From contig NZ_CP146284.1 of NCBI RefSeq assembly GCF_023744375.2, positions 3,447,501-3,511,500 on the forward strand: a DNA stretch of 64,000 nucleotides, written 5' to 3'. The notes under the pieces were generated by a model. It made no database searches. It saw only the letters and a program-made list of their open reading frames with translations, and was not told the DNA's origin. Shown piece after piece: positions 8,719-17,950 of this stretch. The stretch comes from Parabacteroides sp. AD58 (GTDB taxonomy: Bacteria > Bacteroidota > Bacteroidia > Bacteroidales > Tannerellaceae). A program made the translations under genes and the position numbers. Numbering within the stretch: position 1 is the first letter of the stretch; every line of letters begins with the position of its first letter.

Positions 8719-10186
8719 CCTTCGGTTTGTTGTTATTGGGTTGCTGCGGACGATTAGCCGGTTTGTTGTTGGCCGGTTGCTGCTTTGCCTGCGGCTGTTG
8801 TTTCTCTCCGTTGGGCTGCCTGTCTCCATTCGGCTGTTGCTTATCGGGAGCTGCTGCTTTCGGCTTTTGTTTCGGCCGGTTGTTGTTATTCTTCGGTGGC
8901 TTTTGAGCCGTATTGCCATTGTTCCCGTTGTTGCTGTTGTTGCCCGGAGCGGCATTCGGCTTCTTAGCATCTTGCGGCTTGTCGGCTTTCTTCTCGTTCG
9001 CCGGATTCGGGTTCTTGGCCGGCTGTGCCTGCTTAGGCTGATTATTGGCCGGTTGTGTCTTTTCGGCTGCCGCTTCGTTGTTGTTGGCCGCATTGCCGTT
9101 GCCCCGTTTTTTCTTCTTTTTCTTCTGTACGTTGTCAAAGCGGGTAACACTGTCTTGCCCTAAGATATCTTGCGAATCCCGTTTATTCTGCTGTTTGATA
9201 TCAGCCTCCAAGGTTTCAGGTTTGATTCCTTTCTTGTTCATGTTGATGATATCAAAAACACGTTGTGCCGGGATGGTTATCAGATTGGCGGCAATCGACT
9301 TATCTGTAGAATAAGTAATTTCCCGCTTGAAGATGTCTGTCTTGAAATGATAATAGGTATTGTCTTTCGTTTCCAGCGGAATCTCTCTGGAAGGTAAGCG
9401 CTTTTGTGCTTCCACATAGGCATCCACTTCGTAGTTGATGCAACATTTCAATTTAGCGCACTGGCCGGCCAGCTTCTGCGGATTCATGGAAATGTCCTGA
9501 TAACGGGCCGCACCGGTTGCTACAGATACGAAGTTGGTCATCCAGCTCGAACAGCAAAGCTCGCGTCCGCACGGACCGATACCTCCGATACGTCCGGCTT
9601 CCTGACGGGCGCCGATCTGTTTCATTTCAATACGTACCCGGAATGCTTCAGCCAGGACTTTAATCAGCTGACGGAAGTCTACACGTTCGTCGGCAATGTA
9701 ATAGAAGATTGCCTTGTTGCCGTCGCCTTGATATTCGACATCACCGATTTTCATATCCAGTCCCAAGCTGGCAGCGATCTGACGCGAACGGATCATGGTA
9801 TCATGTTCCTTCGCCTTTGCCTCTTCGTATTTCTCGAGATCAGCCGGACGGGCTTTCCGGTAAATCTTTTTCGGTTCCTGGTCTGTCCGGACGTTATTCT
9901 TTCTCATCTGAAGCAGAACCAGCTTTCCTGTCAGGGTCACCATGCCGATGTCATGCCCCGGCGCCGCTTCGACAGCAACCATATCACCTTTTTCCAAGGG
10001 GATATGTGCCTGGTTCAGATAATATCCTTTTCTTGTATTTTTGAACTGTACTTCTACAAAGTCGGTTGCATTCTCCGCATCCGGAACGCCGCACAGCCAG
10101 TCGTATGTATTCAGCTTGTTGTTCTGGATTTTGCTGCAGCCTTTGGCACGCATACAGTTACTTCCTTTATCTAGTTTGAAATCCAT
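8699..10186 (-). CDS. RicT/YaaT-like PSP1 domain protein with a long low-complexity tail
   Basis: The N-terminal ~300 residues form a PSP1 (RicT/YaaT) domain with its Cys clusters: CSKIQ and WLCGV near the start, CGRELCCSSW near residue 200 and CAKLKCCINYE near 240. In Bacillus the homologue is part of a Fe-S-bearing Y-complex affecting RNA decay and development; the role in Bacteroidetes is not settled. From about residue 355 the protein becomes a basic tail of Lys runs followed by Asn/Gln/Pro/Lys/Ala repeats that make up nearly 30 percent of the chain. The tail codes over the gldH start. A -7-like box lies just upstream. Confidence 0.85.
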   Translation of the reverse strand: MDFKLDKGSNCMRAKGCSKIQNNKLNTYDWLCGVPDAENATDFVEVQFKNTRKGYYLNQAHIPLEKGDMVAVEAAPGHDIGMVTLTGKLVLLQMRKNNVRTDQEPKKIYRKARPADLEKYEEAKAKEHDTMIRSRQIAASLGLDMKIGDVEYQGDGNKAIFYYIADERVDFRQLIKVLAEAFRVRIEMKQIGARQEAGRIGGIGPCGRELCCSSWMTNFVSVATGAARYQDISMNPQKLAGQCAKLKCCINYEVDAYVEAQKRLPSREIPLETKDNTYYHFKTDIFKREITYSTDKSIAANLITIPAQRVFDIINMNKKGIKPETLEADIKQQNKRDSQDILGQDSVTRFDNVQKKKKKKRGNGNAANNNEAAAEKTQPANNQPKQAQPAKNPNPANEKKADKPQDAKKPNAAPGNNSNNGNNGNTAQKPPKNNNNRPKQKPKAAAPDKQQPNGDRQPNGEKQQPQAKQQPANNKPANRPQQPNNNKPKDAKKDN

Positions 10187-10223
10187 AAATCAAAATAATC
10201 AGTATATAATTTCTACAATTACG

Positions 10224-10231
10224 CAAAAATA
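10224..10231 (-). promoter_or_regulatory. -7 box for the ricT-gldH unit
   Basis: On the minus strand TATTTTTG fits TAnnTTTG, 38 bp ahead of the ricT ATG at 10186. A -33 box is not clear. Confidence 0.45.
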
Positions 10232-10314
10232 AGGAAATATTTTAAGAAAAGCTCCAAGTCTTAATAGAATGTCAGTCTTCCTAAACGATTTCTTTTTCAT
10301 TATTAACCGATAGG

Positions 10315-11052
10315 TTATTGAATATGTTTAAGGATATTTCTGCGTTGAAGCGGCGTGGTTCCGATTTCAATCCGTTCGATTCGGTTGTTTTCATCTAATA
10401 CAAAGGTTGTCGGGTATGATTGGATTCCCAGTTCTTTGATAAGTTCTCCTCCTTCTACAAGCTGGTGAAAATAGAAATGCTGTTCTGCAACGAGTTGTTG
10501 GATTTGTTCGGTTTTTTGAAAGGTGATCGCTAGGAAGGTAACTTTTGGAAATTGCTTTACCCAGCGACCTAATTCGGGCATTTCGTTCCGGCAAGGACCG
10601 CAGCCGGTGAACCAGAAGTTGATGACTGTCTTTTTCCCTTTCAACTGCTCGTTTGTCCAGTTTTTTCCTTGCATGTCGCGGAGTGAGAAGTCGGGAAACA
10701 CATCGCCGACGGTATATTGAATGGATGGACATTGGGGAATGACGGTAAGCAGTCTTACTTGTTGAGCCGCTTGTAAAATTGCTTCTCCCTTCTCTACTTT
10801 ATTAGTTGGGATAGCTAGTTGTTTCGCTTCTTCCGACATCCCCTCATATTTCGTAATACTGATTTTCCCTAGAATCGAATCATGTAGGTTTCCTATTTGT
10901 ATCGGTTTTCCGCAAGGAAAGGGTTCCGGTTTTTCCTCGAAGAATCTGTCGTTGATAATGATCAGAGATTTTTTCTCTTCTTTTTGTGCGCTACAGTTTC
11001 CGGCAATGAAACAGAGCAGAAACAGAGTTATTAAGCAACCAACGTTTTTCAT
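10315..11052 (-). CDS. TlpA/ResA-type thioredoxin-fold lipoprotein
   Basis: A secreted or lipid-anchored thiol-disulfide oxidoreductase. The signal region ends CFIAGNC at about residue 20, a lipobox-like site. The C-terminal thioredoxin domain has the active-site motif CGPC (Cys151 and Cys154) in WFTGCGPCRNEMPEL and a cis-Pro region SYPTTFVLD. The ~100 residues before it are not recognised. The ATG at 11052 is chosen because a -7 box at 11080-11087 would lie inside any longer form. It is transcribed toward ricT but with a 128-bp gap and a separate ricT promoter. Confidence 0.85.
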   Translation of the reverse strand: MKNVGCLITLFLLCFIAGNCSAQKEEKKSLIIINDRFFEEKPEPFPCGKPIQIGNLHDSILGKISITKYEGMSEEAKQLAIPTNKVEKGEAILQAAQQVRLLTVIPQCPSIQYTVGDVFPDFSLRDMQGKNWTNEQLKGKKTVINFWFTGCGPCRNEMPELGRWVKQFPKVTFLAITFQKTEQIQQLVAEQHFYFHQLVEGGELIKELGIQSYPTTFVLDENNRIERIEIGTTPLQRRNILKHIQ

Positions 11053-11079
11053 CGTCTTTATTTTAATAATAAGGTGTAA

Positions 11080-11087
11080 CAAATGTA
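11080..11087 (-). promoter_or_regulatory. -7 box for the thioredoxin-like gene
   Basis: TACATTTG on the minus strand matches TAnnTTTG and sits 28 bp upstream of the ATG at 11052; it rules out a start at 11082. Confidence 0.5.
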
Positions 11088-11142
11088 ACCATTTAAGTTG
11101 AACCTGAAATAGATGACTATAACTTTTTAGTTGAAAAGATAC

Positions 11143-11252
11143 GACTTTTTAATTTTTCCATATCTGTCGAAAAGCTTTAGCACAGATGTCAAAAAGCTTT
11201 TTCACAATTGTCATAAAGCTTTACCACATCTGTCGAAAAATTAAATGATAGT
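11143..11252. repeat. 22-bp tandem repeat array upstream of the arabinose operon
   Basis: Three full units begin at 11165, 11187 and 11209, each TGTC(R/A)(W)AAAGCTTT..CACA.., and a partial fourth begins at 11231 (TGTCGAAAAA). A decayed half unit is visible at 11143-11164. The period is exactly 22 bp, about two helical turns, and each unit has an AAGCTT palindromic core. It lies between divergent genes (thioredoxin-like, minus; araD, plus). Protein binding or a selfish repeat are both possible. Confidence 0.8.
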
Positions 11253-11353
11253 AGGATTTTTATGAAGTGGACATAACTTTTAGTAGACAATCTCTTTTCT
11301 GAGGAATCCTTTTCTCCGGAAGAAATGGTTAAAAGTGTATGAGAAACACAAAT

Positions 11354-11369
11354 TATGTTCCATAACATA
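11354..11369. promoter_or_regulatory. Candidate operator palindrome for the ara operon
   Basis: TATGTT-CCAT-AACATA is a perfect 6+6 inverted repeat with a 4-bp spacer. It ends 33 bp before a -7-like box and so lies about where a regulator would act. The regulator itself is not in the window. Confidence 0.4.
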
Positions 11370-11402
11370 TATACTAGAGGTTCAATGAATTAAAATAAAT
11401 CC

Positions 11403-11410
11403 TACTTTCG
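11403..11410 (+). promoter_or_regulatory. Probable -7 box of the araD-araA-araB operon
   Basis: TACTTTCG differs from TAnnTTTG at one base. It would give a leader of about 75 nt before the araD ATG at 11493. Confidence 0.4.
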
Positions 11411-11492
11411 CTACCGAGTCGGTTGAGTAAGAACTGTAATGGTTTAATAAGCATTTGGCCGGCAGGAAGTGACATTTATAAAGTAAAATAAG

Positions 11493-12182
11493 ATGTTAGA
11501 AGCGCTAAAGGAGAAAGTTTTTCAAGCGAACTTAGATTTGGTAAAACATGGATTGGTCATTTTTACCTGGGGAAACGTGTCGGCCATTGACCGGGAAAGT
11601 AATTTGGTGGTTATCAAACCCAGCGGAGTTTCTTATGAGACCATGAAAGCCGAAGATATGGTAGTGGTCGATCTGGAAGGAAAGGTAGTAGAAGGCAGTT
11701 TGAATCCTTCGAGTGATACGCCTACCCACGTCGTGTTGTATAAGGCTTTTCCTGAAATCGGTGGCGTTGTCCATACCCATTCTACATTTGCTACTGCCTG
11801 GGCACAGGCCGGCAAGGATATTCCGAACATCGGAACGACTCATGCCGATTATTTCCATGATGCGATTCCCTGCACGGCAGACATGACAGCCGAAGAAGTG
11901 AAAGGTGCTTACGAACGGGAAACCGGCGAAGTGATCGTCCGTCGTTTTGAAGGTTTGAATCCGGTGCATACACCGGGTGTTCTGGTAAAGAACCATGGTC
12001 CTTTTGCTTGGGGAAAAGACGCGAACGAGGCCGTTCATAATGCCGTCGTAATGGAACAGGTAGCCAAGATGGCTTGCTTCTCATACCTGATCAACCCGCA
12101 ACTGACGATGAATCCGCTGCTGGTTGAAAAGCATTTCAGCCGCAAGCATGGCCCGAATGCTTATTATGGACAAAAGAAATAA
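11493..12182 (+). CDS. araD: L-ribulose-5-phosphate 4-epimerase
   Basis: Converts L-ribulose 5-phosphate to D-xylulose 5-phosphate, the last step that brings L-arabinose into the pentose phosphate pathway. It is a class II aldolase-fold enzyme with GNVSAIDR near residue 27, KPSGVSYE near 43, SSDTPTH near 73, the zinc ligands in [12 protein letters not shown] near 94 and a third His in KNHGPFAWG near 168. Its 229 residues are the normal length. It is first in an araD-araA-araB-GH127 operon; the araA start follows after 29 bp. Confidence 0.96.
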   Translation: MLEALKEKVFQANLDLVKHGLVIFTWGNVSAIDRESNLVVIKPSGVSYETMKAEDMVVVDLEGKVVEGSLNPSSDTPTHVVLYKAFPEIGGVVHTHSTFATAWAQAGKDIPNIGTTHADYFHDAIPCTADMTAEEVKGAYERETGEVIVRRFEGLNPVHTPGVLVKNHGPFAWGKDANEAVHNAVVMEQVAKMACFSYLINPQLTMNPLLVEKHFSRKHGPNAYYGQKK

Positions 12183-12211
12183 TCAATTTATTAACATAAA
12201 TACGTAATACT

Positions 12212-13720
12212 ATGAATTCATTTGATCAATTTGAAGTTTGGTTTGTAACAGGTGCACAATTATTGTATGGTGGCGATGCTGTAATTGCCGTTGATGCACA
12301 TAGTAATGAAATGGTAGCCGGCTTGAATGCCAGCGGAAATCTGCCTGTCAAGGTGGTTTATAAAGGAACCGTCAATTCGGCAAAGGAAGTAACGGCTGCA
12401 TTTAAAGCTGCCAACAACGACGATAAATGTATCGGTGTAATTACCTGGATGCACACGTTCTCTCCAGCTAAGATGTGGATTCATGGATTGCAGGAATTGA
12501 AGAAACCGCTGTTGCATTTCCATACGCAATATAATAAGGAAATTCCTTGGGACACGATGGATATGGATTTCATGAACCTGAACCAGTCGGCTCACGGCGA
12601 CCGCGAATTCGGTCATATCTGTGCCCGGATGCGTAAGAACCGTAAAGTAGTTGTTGGCCATTGGCAGGATGAAGCTGCTCAGAAGAAAATCGCTGCTTGG
12701 ATGCGTGTCTGCGCTGCCTGGGCTGATGCACAGGATATGCTGATTCTCCGCTTCGGCGATCAGATGAATAATGTAGCCGTAACCGATGGTGATAAGGTAG
12801 CTGCCGAACAGACTTTGGGTTATCACGTTGATTATTGCCCGATCAATGACCTGATGGTTTACTATCGTGCCGTTGAGGATGCTGATACGAAAGCATTGGT
12901 TGAACAATACTGGGCAGAATATGATCATGATCCGAAACTGGAAGAACCGGGAACGGAAGCTTATACCAAAGTTTGGAATTCGGCTAAGGCTGAAATCGCT
13001 TTGCGCCGCCTGTTGAAAGACAAAGGGGCCAAAGGTTTTACCACCAACTTCGATGATCTGGGTGAATTCGATCAGATCCCGGGCTTGGCTTCTCAGCGTT
13101 TGATGAAGGAAGGTTATGGATTTGGTGCTGAAGGCGACTGGAAAACAGCTGCTTTGTACCGCACGATGTGGTTTATGAGCCAGGGCATGCCGAAGGGATG
13201 TTCGTTCCTGGAAGATTATACATTGAACTTCGACGGCGAGAAGAGTGCTATTCTGCAGGCTCACATGCTGGAAGTTTGTCCGCTGATTGCCGAGCACAAA
13301 CCGAAACTGGAAGTTCATCGCCTGAGTATTGGTATCGACAGCGAAACAGCTCGTCTGGTATTTACCAGCAAGCAGGGCGAAGGTGTTGCCGCTACGATTG
13401 TCGACATGGGCAACCGCTTCCGTATGATCGTCAATGTAGTAGATTGCATCAAGAGCAAACCACTGCCTAAACTGCCGGTAGCTTCGGCTTTGTGGATTCC
13501 GCAACCGAACTTCGAAGTAGGTGCTGGAGCCTGGATTCTGGCCGGTGGTACACATCATACCAGCTTCTCGTTCGACTTGTCGGTTGAATATCTGCAGGAT
13601 TATGCTGAAATAGCCGGCATTGAAATCGTTGTCATCGACAAGAATACGACGATCGAGAACTTTAAGAAAGAACTTCGCATGAATGAAATATATTACATGC
13701 TGAATAAATCTCTTTGCTGA
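12212..13720 (+). CDS. araA: L-arabinose isomerase
   Basis: Interconverts L-arabinose and L-ribulose in the cytoplasm with a Mn2+ cofactor. The start FEVWFVTGAQLLYG is the hallmark N terminus of AraA. Conserved stretches include TWMHTFSPAKMWI, FHTQYNKEIPW, NLNQSAHGDREFG, the metal-binding region around GAEGDWKTAA (residue ~308) and GGTHHTSFS near 450. The length is 502 residues as expected. Codon use is G+C-richer than in the capsule genes and matches its neighbours. Confidence 0.97.
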   Translation: MNSFDQFEVWFVTGAQLLYGGDAVIAVDAHSNEMVAGLNASGNLPVKVVYKGTVNSAKEVTAAFKAANNDDKCIGVITWMHTFSPAKMWIHGLQELKKPLLHFHTQYNKEIPWDTMDMDFMNLNQSAHGDREFGHICARMRKNRKVVVGHWQDEAAQKKIAAWMRVCAAWADAQDMLILRFGDQMNNVAVTDGDKVAAEQTLGYHVDYCPINDLMVYYRAVEDADTKALVEQYWAEYDHDPKLEEPGTEAYTKVWNSAKAEIALRRLLKDKGAKGFTTNFDDLGEFDQIPGLASQRLMKEGYGFGAEGDWKTAALYRTMWFMSQGMPKGCSFLEDYTLNFDGEKSAILQAHMLEVCPLIAEHKPKLEVHRLSIGIDSETARLVFTSKQGEGVAATIVDMGNRFRMIVNVVDCIKSKPLPKLPVASALWIPQPNFEVGAGAWILAGGTHHTSFSFDLSVEYLQDYAEIAGIEIVVIDKNTTIENFKKELRMNEIYYMLNKSLC

Positions 13721-13734
13721 TAAAATTTCGTAGT

Positions 13735-15411
13735 ATGAAGGATCCGTTAGTTATTGGGCTGGATTATGGAACTGACTCTGCCCGGGCTGTCATTGTGGAA
13801 GTCCAGACAGGGAAAACCATAGCTACAGCTGTTAAATATTATCCGCGTTGGAGCGAAGGTAAATATTGTAATCCGTCGATTAACCAGTATCGTCAGCATC
13901 CGCAGGATTATATCGACGTGCTGGTCGGTACGGTTCGTGAGGCACTGGCCGCTTGTCCGGCGGGTGCAGCCGAAAGAGTTGTCGGCATGGCTTTTGATAC
14001 GACCGGTTCTACGCCGGTGTTTACCGACAAGAACGGAACTCCGCTTTCTTTATTGCCGGAGTTTGCCGAGAATCCCAATGCGATGTTTGTCTTGTGGAAA
14101 GATCATACAGCGGTAAAAGAAGCTGGAGAAATCAATGAGCTTTGCAAGAAATGGTCGGTCGACTATTCTGCTTACGAAGGAGGAATTTATTCTTCTGAGT
14201 GGTATTGGGCAAAGGCCTTGCATGTCTTGCGTGAAGATGAGGCTGTCCGGAAGGCGGCTTATTCCATCGTAGAACATTGTGAATGGTTACCGGCATTGCT
14301 GACGGGCGTTACTTCGTCTGATAAGATCGTTCGAAGCCGCTGTGCTTGCGGGCATAAGGCCATGTGGCATCCGAAATGGGGCGGACTGCCTTCCGAAGAG
14401 TTTCTGGTGGCGTTGGATCCGCTTTTTGCCGGCTTTAGAGACCGCCTGTTTACGGAAACCGAAACGGCTGATAAACCCGTCGGTCATCTGACAGCCGAAT
14501 GGGCTGAACGTCTGGGCTTGACAACTCAGGTGGTTGTGGCAGGAGGAGCCTTCGATTGTCACATGGGTGCTGTAGGAGCCGGTGTAACACCACATACATT
14601 CGTACGTGTTATCGGTACTTCAACTTGTGATGTGATGGTAGCTTCGTACGAAGAAATCGGCGATAAGCTGATCAAAGGTATTTGCGGACAGGTGGATGGT
14701 TCGGTTATTCCGGGCATGATCGGTCTGGAAGCAGGCCAGTCGGCTTTCGGAGATGTCTACGCCTGGTTCAAGCGGGTATTGGAATTCCCGTTGAAACAGA
14801 TTGTGGCAAAGACCGAATGTATCGATGAGGCAACGAAAGCCAAACTGATTGACGAGGCTTGTGCACAGATTATTCCGGTGCTGACGGAAGAAGCTGAAAA
14901 GATTCCGATGGAAGAAAGTACGGTGATTGCAACCGACTGGATGAACGGACGCCGCACGCCCGATGCCAACCAGCTGTTGAAAGGAACGATCACGGGCATT
15001 ACGTTGGGAACAACCGCTCCGCGTATCTTCCGTGCCTTGGTAGAAGCGACAGCCTTTGGCGGAAAAGCCATTGTAGACCGTTTCCGGAGTGAGGGTGTAA
15101 CGATTGATACGGTAATTGGTATCGGCGGTATTGCCCTGAAATCTCCGTTTGTGATGCAGACACTGAGTGATGTCTTGAACATGCCGGTGAAAGTTTGCAA
15201 TACCGATCAGGCCTGTGCCTTAGGTGCAGCCATGTTTGCCGCTACGGCAGCAGGCGAATATGCCCGTGTAGAAGACGCGGTGGCAGCCATGAATTCCGGT
15301 TTTGCCAAGGAATACCAGCCTGATCCGCAAAGAGCAGCTGCTTATCAGTCACTTTATGAGAAATATTTGTGCGTAGGCAGTTTTACGGAAAAAGCATTGT
15401 TCCATAACTAA
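13735..15411 (+). CDS. araB: Ribulokinase
   Basis: FGGY-family kinase that phosphorylates L-ribulose to L-ribulose 5-phosphate. The N terminus holds the phosphate-binding LDYGTDSARAV. Later motifs are MAFDTTGSTPV, GAFDCHMGAVGAGV and ATDWMNGRRTPDAN, and the C-terminal GIGGIALKSPFVMQ segment is typical of ribulokinases. The ATG at 13735 leaves a 14-bp gap to araA; an upstream start at 13714 would overlap araA and adds a poor N terminus. The length of 558 residues is normal. Confidence 0.95.
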   Translation: MKDPLVIGLDYGTDSARAVIVEVQTGKTIATAVKYYPRWSEGKYCNPSINQYRQHPQDYIDVLVGTVREALAACPAGAAERVVGMAFDTTGSTPVFTDKNGTPLSLLPEFAENPNAMFVLWKDHTAVKEAGEINELCKKWSVDYSAYEGGIYSSEWYWAKALHVLREDEAVRKAAYSIVEHCEWLPALLTGVTSSDKIVRSRCACGHKAMWHPKWGGLPSEEFLVALDPLFAGFRDRLFTETETADKPVGHLTAEWAERLGLTTQVVVAGGAFDCHMGAVGAGVTPHTFVRVIGTSTCDVMVASYEEIGDKLIKGICGQVDGSVIPGMIGLEAGQSAFGDVYAWFKRVLEFPLKQIVAKTECIDEATKAKLIDEACAQIIPVLTEEAEKIPMEESTVIATDWMNGRRTPDANQLLKGTITGITLGTTAPRIFRALVEATAFGGKAIVDRFRSEGVTIDTVIGIGGIALKSPFVMQTLSDVLNMPVKVCNTDQACALGAAMFAATAAGEYARVEDAVAAMNSGFAKEYQPDPQRAAAYQSLYEKYLCVGSFTEKALFHN

Positions 15412-15429
15412 ATAAAATAGTGGTTGTAT

Positions 15430-17871
15430 ATGAAGAATAAGGTTTTGGTCCTTATCGGCAGCGTAGCCGTTGCCGGGTTCTGGTCTTGTTCGGCTCCGGT
15501 TTATCAACAGCCGGATGCTCCGATACAGGAAGTACCGTTTACTGAGGTACATATTGACGATCAGTTCTGGTCGCAGCGTATAGAAACAAACCGGACGGTT
15601 TCCATTCCTTCGGCTTTCAAGGAATGCGAGAAGAATGGCCGATTCGACAACTTTGCCTTGGCTGCTGGCATGATCAAGGGAGAACATCAGGGTGATTTCT
15701 CGTTTGATGATACTGATCCGTACAAGGTAATCGAAGGAGCTTCGTATTCGCTGGCCGTAAAGTATGATCCGAAACTGGATCATTATCTCGACAGTGTGAT
15801 TACCATCATAGCGGCAGCACAGGAACCGGACGGTTACCTGACGACCTGTGTTACCAATAAATGTACGCGTCTGTCGGGTTGGTGGGGCAGTTCCCGCTGG
15901 GAAAAGATCAACAGCCACGAACTGTACAACAGCGGACATCTCTACGAAGCGGCTGTCGCTCATTATCGGGCAACCGGAAAACGGACATTGCTGGATGTGG
16001 CAATCAAGAATGCCGATCTGGTTTGTCAGGTATTCGGACCGAATGAAGGGCAGAAGCACGTTCCGTCTGGTCATCCTATCATCGAGATGGCTTTGGCAAA
16101 ACTGTATAAAGTCACCGGTGATGAGAAATACCTCAATATGGCGAAGTATTTCGTAGAAGAAACGGGACGCGGAACAGACGGCCACAAACTGAATGCCTAT
16201 AGTCAGGACCATAAACCGATTCTTCAACAGGATGAGGTCGTAGGCCATGCCGTCCGTGCCGGTTATCTGTATTCCGGAGTAGCCGATGTGGCTGCCCTCA
16301 CACATGATACGGCTTATTTCCATGCTTTGACTTGTTTGTGGGATAATCTGGTGGGTAAGAAACTGTATATTACCGGTGGGATGGGTTCTCGTCCGCAGGG
16401 CGAAGGCTTCGGCCCGAATTATGAGTTGAACAACCATACGAACTACTGCGAAACCTGTGCTTCCATTGCCAATGTTTACTGGAATTACCGGATGTTTCTG
16501 GCAACAGGTGAAGCCAAATACATGGACGTCTTGGAACGGGCCTTGTATAATGGCGTGATTTCGGGTGTATCATTGAGCGGAGATAAATTCTTCTATGATA
16601 ATCCGCTTGAATCAATGGGCGAACATGAACGCCAGCGCTGGTTTGGTTGTGCCTGCTGTCCGGGTAACGTGACTCGTTTCATGGCTTCGGTATCCAACTA
16701 TGTCTATGCAACGCAGGGCAATGATATCTATGTCAATCTGTATATTCAGGGCAAGAGTGAGATGAAGACGGCCGACAATCAGGTGCAGCTGATTCAGACA
16801 ACTGGTTATCCGTGGGATGGAAAGGTCTCTATCGCGGTAAAACCGGAGAAGGAAAGTGAGTTCGCTATTCGTCTGCGTATTCCGGGCTGGTTGCAAAGTA
16901 CACCGGTTGCTTCCGATTTGTATACTTATACAACACCGGCAGAGAAATATACCTTGAAGGTGAATGGTTCGACGGTAAAGCCGGCTGAAGGTGACGGCTA
17001 TGCCACCATTGTCCGTACTTGGAAACCGGATGATGTAATCGAGCTGGAGCTGCCGATGGAAGTTCGCCGGATCAAGGCCAACGATCAGGTTGAAGATGAC
17101 CGGGGCATGTTGGCGATGGAACGCGGTCCGATTGTCTATTGTCTGGAAGGTATCGACCAGCCCGACAGTGTCGTGTTCAATAAGTTCATCCCGGCAGATG
17201 CCAAGATTGATGCCGCCTTTGATGCCAATCTGCTGAAAGGTGTGATGGTATTGACCGGAACAGCCAAAGAAGTAGAAAAAGACGGATCGATAAAGGATGT
17301 ACCGTTCAAGGCTATTCCGTATTCAACCTGGAACAACCGTGGCGCCGGACAGATGGAAGTCTGGGTCGCTGATTCGAAAGACCGGGCAGTCCCGACACCC
17401 GAACCGACTATCGCTTCGAAGGCAAAGACCTTCAACATTCAGGCTCCTATCCAGAAGGATGCTCCCGAATCTGCTTCAGTTGAAACACCGGCTTGGGGCG
17501 TTAATGATCAGTGGGAACCGAAGCGTTCATCTGATATTTCCAAACCTTACTTCTACTGGTGGCTGAAGACCGGTTCGTTGGAAACCTTGGCATACGAGTT
17601 CGATCAGCCTTATACCGTATCGAATGTACAGGTATATTGGTTAGATTTCGATCATTACGATGGTAATTACCGGGTTCCTGCCAGCTGGAAACTGTATTAC
17701 AAAGACGGCAACAGTTGGAAGGAAGTAGAAGCTCTCAATGAATACGGCGTGAAGAAAGACTGCTACAACAGTCTGGACTTCAAACCTGTCAAGACAACCG
17801 GACTGAAGATTGCTGCTCAGTTGCAAAAAGGAGAATCTGGCGGTATCATTGAATGGAAGGTGAATGAGTAA
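15430..17871 (+). CDS. GH127 beta-L-arabinofuranosidase-like lipoprotein
   Basis: An exported lipoprotein (signal ending AVAGFWSC at about residue 19) of the former DUF1680 family, now GH127. These enzymes release L-arabinose from beta-linked arabinofuranosides using a zinc-held Cys nucleophile. The expected residues are visible: ETC (Glu341, Cys343 by my count) in NYCETCASIANVYW and the adjacent pair in GCACCPG (Cys409, Cys410). A C-terminal ~130-residue beta-rich region may be a carbohydrate-binding discoidin-like module. As last gene of the ara operon it would feed arabinose to AraA. The start at 15430 is chosen over a TTG at 15424. Confidence 0.92.
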   Translation: MKNKVLVLIGSVAVAGFWSCSAPVYQQPDAPIQEVPFTEVHIDDQFWSQRIETNRTVSIPSAFKECEKNGRFDNFALAAGMIKGEHQGDFSFDDTDPYKVIEGASYSLAVKYDPKLDHYLDSVITIIAAAQEPDGYLTTCVTNKCTRLSGWWGSSRWEKINSHELYNSGHLYEAAVAHYRATGKRTLLDVAIKNADLVCQVFGPNEGQKHVPSGHPIIEMALAKLYKVTGDEKYLNMAKYFVEETGRGTDGHKLNAYSQDHKPILQQDEVVGHAVRAGYLYSGVADVAALTHDTAYFHALTCLWDNLVGKKLYITGGMGSRPQGEGFGPNYELNNHTNYCETCASIANVYWNYRMFLATGEAKYMDVLERALYNGVISGVSLSGDKFFYDNPLESMGEHERQRWFGCACCPGNVTRFMASVSNYVYATQGNDIYVNLYIQGKSEMKTADNQVQLIQTTGYPWDGKVSIAVKPEKESEFAIRLRIPGWLQSTPVASDLYTYTTPAEKYTLKVNGSTVKPAEGDGYATIVRTWKPDDVIELELPMEVRRIKANDQVEDDRGMLAMERGPIVYCLEGIDQPDSVVFNKFIPADAKIDAAFDANLLKGVMVLTGTAKEVEKDGSIKDVPFKAIPYSTWNNRGAGQMEVWVADSKDRAVPTPEPTIASKAKTFNIQAPIQKDAPESASVETPAWGVNDQWEPKRSSDISKPYFYWWLKTGSLETLAYEFDQPYTVSNVQVYWLDFDHYDGNYRVPASWKLYYKDGNSWKEVEALNEYGVKKDCYNSLDFKPVKTTGLKIAAQLQKGESGGIIEWKVNE

Positions 17872-17892
17872 ATAAAGTAAATAAGTAAAGGG

Positions 17893-17926
17893 ACAGGCAC
17901 GGGCAAGACAAGAAGTCCGCGCCTGT
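17893..17926 (+). terminator. Hairpin terminating the arabinose operon
   Basis: ACAGGC-A-CGG (17893-17902) pairs with CCG-C-GCCTGT (17917-17926), followed by a weak T-rich stretch. It lies 21 bp after the GH127 stop. Confidence 0.6.
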
Positions 17927-17950
17927 TTCATGTTTTCCCGGATAAATCCT

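Noticed and set aside
8221-9150. A 309-residue minus-strand frame extending gldH upstream
   Set aside because: The extra N-terminal part is an Arg/Thr/Asn-rich shadow of the repetitive ricT tail in another frame. The lipoprotein signal at 8718 marks the real start.
11143-11252. Short CRISPR array
   Set aside because: Units are directly joined with a 22-bp period, there are no unique spacers, and no cas genes are in the window.
12260-13558. A long open frame antisense to araA (432 residues)
   Set aside because: It lies entirely over a well-recognised gene, has no family features and follows from the codon bias of araA.
15349-16437. A 362-residue frame antisense to the GH127 gene
   Set aside because: Same reason: shadow of a strongly supported coding region with no recognisable domain.
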